From Bacteroidota bacterium (GTDB lineage: Bacteria; Bacteroidota; Ignavibacteria; UBA10030; UBA8401): a stretch of 64,000 nucleotides of DNA. Under the pieces are notes generated by a model. That model was not told the DNA's origin, ran no database searches, and saw only the letters and a program-made list of their open reading frames with translations. Location: NCBI GenBank assembly GCA_008933835.1, contig WBUG01000010.1:1-64000 (forward strand). The letters run 5' to 3'. The translations under genes were made by a program, and so were the position numbers. Every line of letters begins with the position of its first letter. Positions within the stretch are counted from its first letter, which is position 1. This document shows, in pieces, positions 46,946-55,403 of this stretch.

Positions 46946-47008
46946 GGAGTCGAACCTGTAACCCCCAGCTTCGTAGGCTGGTGCTCTATCCAGTTGAGCT
47001 ACGGGTGC
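46935..47008 (-). tRNA. tRNA-Arg(ACG)
   Basis: GCACCCGTAGCTCAACTGGATAGAGCACCAGCCTACGAAGCTGGGGGTTACAGGTTCGACTCCTGTCGGGTGTA folds as a cloverleaf; anticodon loop CTACGAA. Confidence 0.95.
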
Positions 47009-47242
47009 ATTTATCTGTTGAGTCCCGATGAACGGCATCGGGATTCTGAAAACGGCTGCTGCTCGCAAACATCGCTCGCAGGCCGTTTTCGAACTACGGG
47101 TGCATGACGAAAAACGTAGATTCGTTCACAAATATACTGATTTCTTTGTTTTTATCAAAATAGAAATTCACACAAGGGGCATCGGATGTTATCGTATCCG
47201 GTCGATGGGATACGGAAGCAGAAAATGCCGTATATTACCACC

Positions 47243-47791
47243 ATGAAATCGATCGGCGTCTTTTGCGGTTCCAGCAGCGGCTCTCATCCCGCATTCATCG
47301 AAGCGGCGGTGCAGACGGGCCGGCTTCTGGCAGAACGGAACATCACGCTCGTGTACGGCGGCGGTTCCCACGGCATGATGGGAGCGGTCGCTTCCGCCGC
47401 CCTGGAGCACGGCGGCAAGGTCGTCGGCATCATCCCAGGTCTGCTCGTGGAAAAGGAAGCGGCGCGGCGTGACATCAGCGAACTCATCGTCGTCGGTTCG
47501 ATGCAGGAACGCAAGGCGAAGCTCATGGAGCGTTCTGACGGCTTCATCGTTCTCCCCGGCGGCGTCGGCACGATGGACGAACTGTTCGAGATGATGGCGT
47601 TCGTGAACCTCGGCGTACACCGCAAACCGTCCGGCATCCTCAACACGAACGGATTCTACGACGGCATCATCGCGTACACGGACCACGCGGCGGCCTCCGG
47701 ATTCATCCGCCCCGCCACGCGGCGTCATCTCGTGCACGCGTCGGAACCGTCCGCACTGCTCACACAGATGGAGGCGCTCCATGGCCAATAA
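47243..47791 (+). CDS. LOG family / TIGR00730 Rossmann fold protein
   Basis: KSIGVFCGSSSGSHPAFIEAA, YGGGSHGMMGAVASAAL, RKAKLMERSDGFIVLPGGVGTMDELFE. Confidence 0.95.
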   Translation: MKSIGVFCGSSSGSHPAFIEAAVQTGRLLAERNITLVYGGGSHGMMGAVASAALEHGGKVVGIIPGLLVEKEAARRDISELIVVGSMQERKAKLMERSDGFIVLPGGVGTMDELFEMMAFVNLGVHRKPSGILNTNGFYDGIIAYTDHAAASGFIRPATRRHLVHASEPSALLTQMEALHGQ

Positions 47792-48191
47792 CCGAACGAC
47801 CTTCGCCTCCGGCGCGAAGTGGGAAGAGCTCGTCGGCTACTCCCGCGCGGTGCGGGTGGGCAACACCGTGGAAGTGACCGGCACCGTGGCGGTGGACGAA
47901 CACGGTCACGTGGCCGGACGGCACGACCACTACCAGCAGACGAAGTTCATCCTGCAGAAGATCGACCGCATCCTGCACCAGGCCGGCGCCGCGCTGAAGG
48001 ACGTGACCCGCACCCGGATGTTCGTGACGGACATCTCCAAGTGGCAGGAGTACGGCCGCGCGCACGCGGAGGTCTTCCGCACCATCCGTCCCTGCACCAC
48101 CATGGTGGAGGTCTCGAAACTCATCTCTCCGGAGTTCCTCATCGAGATCGAAGCGACGGCGGTGATCGCGGAAGAGCGGGCGGAACCGTGA
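47781..48191 (+). CDS. RidA (YjgF/YER057c/UK114) family protein
   Basis: FASGAKWEELVGYSRAVRVGNTVEVTGTVAVDEHGH...; overlaps the preceding stop by 11 nt. Confidence 0.9.
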   Translation: MANNRTTFASGAKWEELVGYSRAVRVGNTVEVTGTVAVDEHGHVAGRHDHYQQTKFILQKIDRILHQAGAALKDVTRTRMFVTDISKWQEYGRAHAEVFRTIRPCTTMVEVSKLISPEFLIEIEATAVIAEERAEP

Positions 48192-48237
48192 GCGGGGCTG
48201 ACCGGCCGTTCGTCGCCGGCGACCGTACGCTGTGGAT

Positions 48238-48268
48238 GATCCCCCTTGTCTCAAAGACAACGGGGATC
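48238..48268 (+). terminator. putative terminator hairpin after the ridA-like gene
   Basis: gatccccc ttgtct caa agacaa cggggatc followed by tattctatt. Confidence 0.55.
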
Positions 48269-48416
48269 TATTCTATTGATATTGTAAGACATCCATCGAC
48301 AGGCAGCTGTGAACTGTTGACAGCATTACCGGGCGCAGAAGCGATGCGCCGGTCCGCCGCATCGATGATGATGCATCGATCTTTTTCCTCGATGATGATC
48401 CCATGGTGACCGTTCA

Positions 48417-49469
48417 ATGAATGACCGAGAACAGGCTGCGGAGGAGTTCCGCCGGCAGGGTTTCCGCATCGCCCGTGTGGCGGCGGAGCATAAGGAGCTC
48501 TACTCCGTGCTGCTGGACGGGGCCGTCGTGCCGGCGGAGGTGACCGGACGCTTGATGTACTCCGCCGAGCACCGGCGCGATTTTCCGGCGGTGGGCGACT
48601 GGGTGGCCGTGCAGCATTTCGAAGGCTCCAGCGCCATCATCCACCACATCCTGCCGCGGCGCACCGTCATCTCCCGCAAGACCTCCGGCAAGGAGTTCGA
48701 CGAGCAGCTCATCGCCGCGAACGTGGACCTCGTCTTCATCGTCCAGTCCCTCGACAACAGCTACAACCTCCGCCGGCTCGAACGCTTCCTGGTGGTCGCC
48801 ACCGAGAGCGGCGCCCGTCCGGTGGTGCTGCTCAGCAAAGCGGACCTCATCGGTGCGGACGAGCTCGCCGTACGCATCGCCGAGGTGACCGCCGTCTCCC
48901 CCGGCGTGCACATCATCGCCTACAGCGCCAAGACGCTGGACCACGTCGGCGAGATACGCACGCTCATCGATGCGGAGACCACGGTCTGCTTCGTCGGCTC
49001 CTCCGGGGTCGGCAAATCGACCCTCATCAACCGTCTCATCGGGGCCGACGTGCTGGAGACCTTCGAAGTGCGCGAGGAGGATTCGAAGGGACGGCACACT
49101 ACCACGCGCCGGCAGCTGCTGCCGCTGGAGGGGGGCGGGTTCGTCATCGATACGCCGGGGATGCGGGAGCTGGGACTGTGGAGCGTGTCGGGGAGCCTAG
49201 AGGAGGTGTTTCCGGAGATCGCGGAGCGGTCATCGTCGTGCCGGTTCACGGACTGCACGCACACGCATGAGCCGGGATGCGCCGTCCGGGCGGGGGTGGA
49301 GAGCGGCGACGTGGCACCGGAGCGGTACGACAGCTACCTGAAGCTGAAGAAGGAAGCGGAGTACGTCGCAGCGCGGAGCGACATCCGAAAGCAGCAGGAG
49401 CGGAAGGCGAAGGAGAAGCAGCTCGGCCGCGCCATCAAGCAGGTGTTCAAGAGCCGCAAGAAGCAGTAG
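48417..49469 (+). CDS. rsgA: ribosome small subunit-dependent GTPase A
   Basis: FVGSSGVGKSTLINRL circularly permuted GTPase; DTPGMRELGLW; CRFTDCTHTHEPGCAV zinc motif. Confidence 0.95.
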   Translation: MNDREQAAEEFRRQGFRIARVAAEHKELYSVLLDGAVVPAEVTGRLMYSAEHRRDFPAVGDWVAVQHFEGSSAIIHHILPRRTVISRKTSGKEFDEQLIAANVDLVFIVQSLDNSYNLRRLERFLVVATESGARPVVLLSKADLIGADELAVRIAEVTAVSPGVHIIAYSAKTLDHVGEIRTLIDAETTVCFVGSSGVGKSTLINRLIGADVLETFEVREEDSKGRHTTTRRQLLPLEGGGFVIDTPGMRELGLWSVSGSLEEVFPEIAERSSSCRFTDCTHTHEPGCAVRAGVESGDVAPERYDSYLKLKKEAEYVAARSDIRKQQERKAKEKQLGRAIKQVFKSRKKQ

Positions 49470-49476
49470 ATCCCGG

Positions 49477-50673
49477 TCACACCTTCCGCAGCGCCTGTTC
49501 GAAGTCCGCGATGAGGTCGCCGATCCCCTCGGCGCCCACGGAGATGCGGACCATCCCCGGCGTCACGCCGTGCCGCTTCAGCTCCGCCGCGCTCATGTTC
49601 ACATGGCTCGAGTAGACCGGGATGCTCACCAGCGTCTCGACCCCGCCGAGCGACATCGCGTTCACCGCCACGTTCAGCGCGTCGCACAGCCGCACCGCCC
49701 CCTTCACTCCCCCCTTCACCTCCATCAGCACCATCGCCCCGAATCCGCTCATCTGCCGCTTCGCGACGGCGTGTCCGGGATGGGACGCCAGTCCGGGATA
49801 GAGCACGCGCAGCACCTTGGGGTGCCGCTCGAGACGCTTCGCGAGCGCCAGAGCGTTGTCCGTCTGCATGCGGACGCGCAGTTCGAAGGTCTTGAGACTC
49901 CGCCCGATCAGGAACGCCGCGAACGGGTCCGGGGTGCCGCCGAGGTACTTGGCGAGGTGACGAACCCCCTTGATGAACGGTGCGGGTCCGACCGCGGCGC
50001 CGGCGAGCAGGTCGCTGTGCCCGCCGATGTACTTGGTGGCGCTCTCCACCACGGAATCGTACCCCATCGCGAGCGGGGACTGGAACAGGCAGGTGGCGAA
50101 GGTGTTGTCCACCATCGCATGGATGCGGACGCCGCGCTTCCGGCCGGCGGCGCGGACGTGCTTCAGGGCGGCGGCGAGGTCCACGATGCCGACGGTGGGA
50201 TTGGTCGGCGATTCGCAGTAGAAGAGCTTCGTCCGCTCCGACACGAGCGCTTCGATGCTCGAGAGGTCCTCCGCCTCCGCGTACCGCACGGTGACGCCGT
50301 AGAGCGGCAGCACGTCGCGGAAGAACCGGTACGTCCCGCCGTACAGCGTCGGCGTGCTGACGATCTCGTCCCCCGCCTTCACCAGCGAGAGCACCGCCGT
50401 GCTGATGGCCGCCATGCCGGAGGCGAAGAGCACCGCATCGTCCGCGTCGTTCATCAGCGCCAGCTTCTGCTCCACATCCTCCACGCTGGGATTATGGTAG
50501 CGGGAGTAGACGTACACGGAGGGGTCCCCCTTCGCGTACCGGACGGCGTCCTGCGAATCGGCGAAACGGTACGTCGAGGTCTGGTGGATGGGGAGCGTCA
50601 CCGCCCCCTTGAACGGGTGGAGCTTCTTTCCGTGGATGGCGCGGGTGGCGAAGGAGCGCTTCTTCGTCGGCAT
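49477..50673 (-). CDS. cystathionine gamma-synthase / methionine gamma-lyase type PLP enzyme
   Basis: FATRAIHGKK, YSRYHNPSVEDVEQKLALMNDADDAVLFASGMAAIS, VDNTFATCLFQSPLAMGYDSVVESATKYIGGHSDLLAG. Confidence 0.92.
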   Translation of the reverse strand: MPTKKRSFATRAIHGKKLHPFKGAVTLPIHQTSTYRFADSQDAVRYAKGDPSVYVYSRYHNPSVEDVEQKLALMNDADDAVLFASGMAAISTAVLSLVKAGDEIVSTPTLYGGTYRFFRDVLPLYGVTVRYAEAEDLSSIEALVSERTKLFYCESPTNPTVGIVDLAAALKHVRAAGRKRGVRIHAMVDNTFATCLFQSPLAMGYDSVVESATKYIGGHSDLLAGAAVGPAPFIKGVRHLAKYLGGTPDPFAAFLIGRSLKTFELRVRMQTDNALALAKRLERHPKVLRVLYPGLASHPGHAVAKRQMSGFGAMVLMEVKGGVKGAVRLCDALNVAVNAMSLGGVETLVSIPVYSSHVNMSAAELKRHGVTPGMVRISVGAEGIGDLIADFEQALRKV

Positions 50674-50774
50674 GCGGTGTCCTTGCATTGTGATGACTCT
50701 CTCCTAGATACGAAAAGTCCGCCGCGGAAACAACCGGACGGCGGACCATGGAGCGCGGAGGGATGCGGCGCTGG

Positions 50775-52361
50775 TCAGTCGATGTTCTCTTCGTACTCCA
50801 CTTTGAACCGCTGGAGCGCCTTCAGGATAGCCTCGGCGATCTTCTGCTGACCGGAGGGACTGCGGAGGAACTTCTCCTCCTTCGGGTTGGAGAGGTATCC
50901 GGTCTCGACGAGCACGTTCGGCATGGAGGCGCCGACCAGCACGTAGAACCCCGCCTGCCGGACCGGCTGACGCTGTCCCTCCATCCCCGCGCTCATCGTC
51001 TCTTCCAGCAGCTCGGCGAAGCGTTCGCTCTGCTTCACGTACGCGCTCTGCGCCATGGTGAGGATGATGAAGTTCTCCTCGTTCAGTTTCTGGTAGCGGT
51101 CCTCGTAGTCCTTCTCCAGCTTCACCACCTCGTTCTCCTTCTCGGCGATGCGGATGGCGTCCTCGGTCTTGCCGGGCCGGAGCAGGTAGATCTCGAATCC
51201 GGCGGCGCTGGAGGGTTTCCGTTCGGTGGAATTGCAGTGGATGCTGATGAAGAGCTTCCCCCCCGCCTCGTTGGCGATCTGTCCCCGCTTGAACAGTTCG
51301 ACGAACCGGTCCGTGGAGCGGGTGTACACCGTCTTCACGCCGGGCATGTACTTGTGGATGAGGCTCCCCAGTTTCAGCGCGACGCCGAGAGTGACGTCCT
51401 TCTCCCGCGTGCCGATGACACCGAGCGCTCCGGGATCATGGCCGCCGTGTCCGGGGTCGATCACCACCACGTCCAGTTTCCATTTGTTCTTCTGCGCCTT
51501 GATCTGCCGCGCCGTTTCGAGGCGCGACCGTTCGGCCGCCTGCACGCGGCGGACCGAGTCGGCGTTCACGGGCCGCTTCTCCTCCGGCGCCGGCGGCACG
51601 AGCGTGAGGAGCAGGTCGTCGCTGGTCTGGTCCTGCACCAGTTCGGAGGCGGCGATGCGTCCGCGCAGGTTGATGCTCAGCTGCAGAGCGGTCTCCGTCA
51701 TCACCGGCTTCACGCGCCGCACCGGTCCCGCCGTAAAGGAGGAGTCGAGCGCCAGCGTGTCCCCCGTCGCGGCGGGGAGCGTGACGTAGATCCAGTCGCC
51801 GGACTGGACGCGGCTCGGGTCCGGCACCGGCGCGCTGAGACGGATGCGGACGAGCGTTCCGTTCTTCTTCTCCTCCACCTCCACCCCGGTCACCGCGGGT
51901 TCGACGGAGGGCGGGGGCGCGGGACGGTCTTCGATGACCAGCCGTGCGGCGCTGAGCGTGTTGAGGAGGGCGATGAGTTCGGCCGAAGAGGCGTACGTGA
52001 CGCCGTCAAGGACGAGCACCGGATGGGAGAGCTGATAGACCTTGTACCGGCGGGTGGCCGGGTTCATCTGCATGACGAACGGATTGTCCGCGGTGAACTT
52101 GAGGATGGCGCTGTCGAGGCGGAGCTCCGCTTTGCGGAGGGTGGCGTTCTCCGCATAGCGCAGCGAGAGCATGGCGGCGACGTCCGGCAGCGCGACGAAC
52201 CGGCGTACGCCGAGCGTGGCGGTGCGTACGTCGGCGGACTGGGTTCCGGAGACGATACGGACGCTGCCGGCGAGCGGCACGGCGGTCTGGGCCGGGAGCA
52301 GTGCGGCAGCGGCGAACAGGAGGACCAGAAGACGGTATGACGGACGGAGCGGGAGGGTCAT
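50775..52361 (-). CDS. N-acetylmuramoyl-L-alanine amidase (AmiC-type, exported)
   Basis: Start [25 protein letters not shown]; catalytic [66 protein letters not shown]. Confidence 0.93.
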   Translation of the reverse strand: MTLPLRPSYRLLVLLFAAAALLPAQTAVPLAGSVRIVSGTQSADVRTATLGVRRFVALPDVAAMLSLRYAENATLRKAELRLDSAILKFTADNPFVMQMNPATRRYKVYQLSHPVLVLDGVTYASSAELIALLNTLSAARLVIEDRPAPPPSVEPAVTGVEVEEKKNGTLVRIRLSAPVPDPSRVQSGDWIYVTLPAATGDTLALDSSFTAGPVRRVKPVMTETALQLSINLRGRIAASELVQDQTSDDLLLTLVPPAPEEKRPVNADSVRRVQAAERSRLETARQIKAQKNKWKLDVVVIDPGHGGHDPGALGVIGTREKDVTLGVALKLGSLIHKYMPGVKTVYTRSTDRFVELFKRGQIANEAGGKLFISIHCNSTERKPSSAAGFEIYLLRPGKTEDAIRIAEKENEVVKLEKDYEDRYQKLNEENFIILTMAQSAYVKQSERFAELLEETMSAGMEGQRQPVRQAGFYVLVGASMPNVLVETGYLSNPKEEKFLRSPSGQQKIAEAILKALQRFKVEYEENID

Positions 52362-52858
52362 GACCGGTAGTTGGTGAACTGGACCGGCACCGGCAGGTCC
52401 GCGCCGCGCAGCATGGCGATGACGGATTGGAGGTCGTCGCGGTCCTTCCCCGTGACGCGCACCTGGTCGTCCATGATCTGCGCCTGCACCCGTATCTTCG
52501 TCTCCTTGATCATCGCCACGATCTTCTTCGCGTTCTCCTTGTCGATGCCCACCTGGAGCGTGATCTTCTGCCGGGCCATTCCCTGCGTCGCCGGTTCCAC
52601 GGCGCCGTACTTCAGCGACTTGAGGTGGATGCCCCGCTTCACGAACTTGTTCTGGAGGACGTCGATGACCGCTTTCAGCCGGAACTCGTCGTCCGACGTG
52701 ACGGTGACGACCTTCTCCTTGTCGTTGAATTCGATGGTGGTCTTGGTGTCCTTGAAGTCGTACCGCGTGAGGACCTCCTTCCGCGCCTGGTTCAGGGCGT
52801 TGTCCACCTCCTGCATGTTCACTTCGGAGACGATGTCGAACGAGTTCTGCTGTGCCAT
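52358..52858 (-). CDS. yajQ: YajQ family nucleotide-binding protein
   Basis: [75 protein letters not shown]. Confidence 0.95.
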   Translation of the reverse strand: MAQQNSFDIVSEVNMQEVDNALNQARKEVLTRYDFKDTKTTIEFNDKEKVVTVTSDDEFRLKAVIDVLQNKFVKRGIHLKSLKYGAVEPATQGMARQKITLQVGIDKENAKKIVAMIKETKIRVQAQIMDDQVRVTGKDRDDLQSVIAMLRGADLPVPVQFTNYRS

Positions 52859-52908
52859 GGATTCCCTTATTTTCCCTTAATGTACGGCGATTTTGCGGAC
52901 GAGACAAC

Positions 52909-53533
52909 CTATTTCAGGATCTCCCCCGCTTCGCGGCTCCAGAAGAGCAGGTCGAGTTCGTCCGTCGTGATGCCGACCGCGCGGCTGAACCGGAGGAACG
53001 CCCGTTCGACGGCGCGGTAGCGTTTCGGCGTCAGCGCGGCGGGAACGGACGACACCGTGACGCCGCAGGTTCCGGAGGATGTGCCGGTCGAGGATGGCGA
53101 GTCCGTCGTTGCGTCCCACGTTGCGGAGGAAGTGCGTCGCCTCCTTCATGCTCATCCCCTTCACGTTCCGCACGAGCCATTCCCGTTTTTCGGCCGCCGG
53201 CAACGGTCCGCTCACCACCGGGGCGATGAGGTGGTATCGCTCCTTCATCTCCGCGATGCGGAGCGCCTTCGTCCGGTGGAACCGGATGTAATGTGTCTTG
53301 TCGAAGAGGACCGGCAGCGGGTCCGCGTCCCGGTCCCGGTACCGCAGCTCCTCGAAACGCCGCTGCGCCTTTCCGGCGTTGACGGCGGAGGATTGCGGCG
53401 TCATCAGGCAGTAGAGCAATTCATAGAAGTAGCGTTCCTCCGGCACGCGGCGGAAGTCGGCGAGCCGCGCCCGGACGGCGGACCGTTTCGCGGCGAACTC
53501 CCGGTGCAGCTCATCAAGGTGTCGGTACGGCAT
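52909..53533 (-). pseudogene. N-glycosylase/DNA lyase (Ogg2-type 8-oxoguanine glycosylase), frameshifted
   Basis: Frame 1: ...ATHFLRNVGRNDGLAILDRHILRNLRRHGV; after about 53050 the coding frame shifts to ...SVPAALTPKRYRAVERAFLRFSRAVGITTDELDLLFWSREAGEILK* ending at 52909. Confidence 0.85.
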
Positions 53534-53534
53534 C

Positions 53535-54428
53535 TCACGCCACCCGGTAGAGTGTCCGTTCCTTCCGCAGCAGCCCTTCCGCGCACATCCGTCCGAGCAG
53601 TCCCTCCACCCATTCGACGTCCTTCTGCGCCGCGTCGTTCCACAGCCCCGCCGCGAGCTGCGGCGCGGAGGCGGGACCGCCGTGCAGGAATGTGAGCAGA
53701 CGGCCGCGGTGGAGGCGGCGCGGTACGCCGCGCCACATCGGTTCGCGCTTCGCCGTCCGTTTCACCGGTTCCGCCAGTCGCGGAGAGAACGCCGAGGGGC
53801 AGCGGCGGGCGAGCGGACAGGCGCCGCAGCGGGGACGCCGCGCGTTGCAGACGGTCGCCCCGAGGTCCATCAGCGCCTGGTTCCAGTCGTACGCGCGGCG
53901 GGGCGGCAGCAGCCGCTCCGCGATGCGCCACGCCTCCTCTTCCGGCACGTACGCGCCGGTCCGGTCCGGACGGCGCGTCAGGCGCGAGACGATGCGCCGC
54001 ACGTTCACGTCCACCACCGGCACCGCGGCGCCGAACGCGAAGCAGGCCACCGCGTGCGCCGTGTAGCGGCCGACGCCGGGAAGTTCGCGAAGCGCTTCCG
54101 GTGTTGAGGGGAAACGGACGGGTCTGCGGGATGCGACGATGCGCGCCAGCGCATGGAAGCGGAGCGCGCGCGAATTGTATCCGAGACCGGACCAGGCGCG
54201 GAGCACGTCGGACTGCGGCGCGCGGGCGACGTGCGCGACGGTGGGGAACCGGCGGAGCCAGCGGCGGAAATGCTCCGCGGCGCGGGACGCCTGCGTCTGC
54301 TGCAGCATCGTTTCGGAGAGCAGGATGCGGTACGGATCGCGCGTGCGCCTCCACGGAAATGGACGCCGGTGCACGGCGTACCACCGGAGGAGCGAACGGC
54401 GGATGTCACGGATGTCGGACGGCGTCAT
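53535..54428 (-). CDS. MutY-like A/G-specific adenine glycosylase without NUDIX-like C-terminal domain
   Basis: FPWRRTRDPYRILLSETMLQQTQ, LPGVGRYTAHAVACFAFGAAVPVVDVNVRRI, Fe-S C-x6-C-x2-C-x5-C (CNARRPRCGACPLARRC). Confidence 0.87.
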   Translation of the reverse strand: MTPSDIRDIRRSLLRWYAVHRRPFPWRRTRDPYRILLSETMLQQTQASRAAEHFRRWLRRFPTVAHVARAPQSDVLRAWSGLGYNSRALRFHALARIVASRRPVRFPSTPEALRELPGVGRYTAHAVACFAFGAAVPVVDVNVRRIVSRLTRRPDRTGAYVPEEEAWRIAERLLPPRRAYDWNQALMDLGATVCNARRPRCGACPLARRCPSAFSPRLAEPVKRTAKREPMWRGVPRRLHRGRLLTFLHGGPASAPQLAAGLWNDAAQKDVEWVEGLLGRMCAEGLLRKERTLYRVA

Positions 54429-54456
54429 GGTGCGGTCACGGAACGGTGGAAAACGA

Positions 54457-54492
54457 CATTGCCACACGGTGCCGTGGCACGGTGTGGCAATG
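54457..54492 (-). terminator. long hairpin, probable terminator of the response regulator gene
   Basis: cattgccacac g gtgcc gt ggcac g gtgtggcaatg; one internal mismatch; followed on the minus strand by tcgTTTT. Confidence 0.75.
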
Positions 54493-54521
54493 GGGAACGC
54501 GCCGGCCGGGCGGGCGCCGGT

Positions 54522-55196
54522 TCACTCTTCCTTCAGCACGAATCCCTGGCCGTACACGGTGTGGATGAGCTTCTTGTCGTACGCCTTGTCGATGGAATTG
54601 CGGAGGTAGTTGATGTAGACGTCCACGAAGTTGGTGCCGGCGTCGAAGTGATGTCCCCACACGTCCTCGGCGATCTGTTTACGCGACACGATCTTCGTCT
54701 TGTTGCGCATCAGGTACTCGAGCAGCGAGAACTCCTTCGGGCTCAGTTCGATCTCCTTCCCGCCGCGCACCACTTTGCGCGCCACGAGGTCCATCGTCAG
54801 GTCCGCAATGTCCAGTTTCACCACTTCGGCCTGCGCCGGCACGCGGCGGAGCAGTGCGTCGATGCGCGCCATCAGTTCCTTCATGTCGAACGGCTTGGCG
54901 AGGTAGTCGTCCGCGCCGAGTTTGAGACCCTTCACCTTGTCGTCCACCGCGTTGAGGCCGGAGAGGATGAGCACCGGCGGGAGCGACGAACGCTTGCGGA
55001 GGTCCTTCAGCACGTCGAAGCCCGATTTCTTCGGCAGGGAGAGGTCGAGGATGACGAGGTCGTACTCGTTCGCCTCCAGCTTCTCGGACGCCTCTTCGCC
55101 GTTGAACGCCAGCTCCACGGCGAACGTCTTCGAGAGCCGTTTCTCGACCAGCATGGCGATATCCTTGTGGTCTTCGACCACGAGGATGGTCTTCAT
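54522..55196 (-). CDS. OmpR-family response regulator
   Basis: MKTILVVEDHKDIAMLVEKRL...YDLVILDLSLPKKSGFDVLKDLR...LKLGADDYLAKPFDMKELMARI; winged helix SPKEFSLLEYLMRNKTKIVSRKQIAEDVWG. Confidence 0.95.
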   Translation of the reverse strand: MKTILVVEDHKDIAMLVEKRLSKTFAVELAFNGEEASEKLEANEYDLVILDLSLPKKSGFDVLKDLRKRSSLPPVLILSGLNAVDDKVKGLKLGADDYLAKPFDMKELMARIDALLRRVPAQAEVVKLDIADLTMDLVARKVVRGGKEIELSPKEFSLLEYLMRNKTKIVSRKQIAEDVWGHHFDAGTNFVDVYINYLRNSIDKAYDKKLIHTVYGQGFVLKEE

Positions 55197-55403
55197 GTCC
55201 TCATCGGTTTTTTTCACGGTCCTGTCCGGGAAATGTATGGTGACGTGAAACGCCGCGTCCCCCCGGCCGGTCCATCCGGCCTGACCAGCCGTATCATAAG
55301 CAAAATTGACGCCGTATTCAATCCCCCGCCCCGTTCAGCCGACGGCACCCCTCCGGAACACCTTGAACCACGGGGCATAATTGCCTACCTTTTTCCCATC
55401 ACA

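Noticed and set aside
52362-52907. N-terminal extension of the amidase ORF (710 aa version)
   Set aside because: Out-of-frame overlap with yajQ; the signal peptide begins at 52361.
54153-55403. 417-residue N-terminal extension of the hydantoinase ORF
   Set aside because: Overlaps antisense to the response regulator and mutY-like genes; the family start is IKIGIDVGGT at MESMARK (55404).
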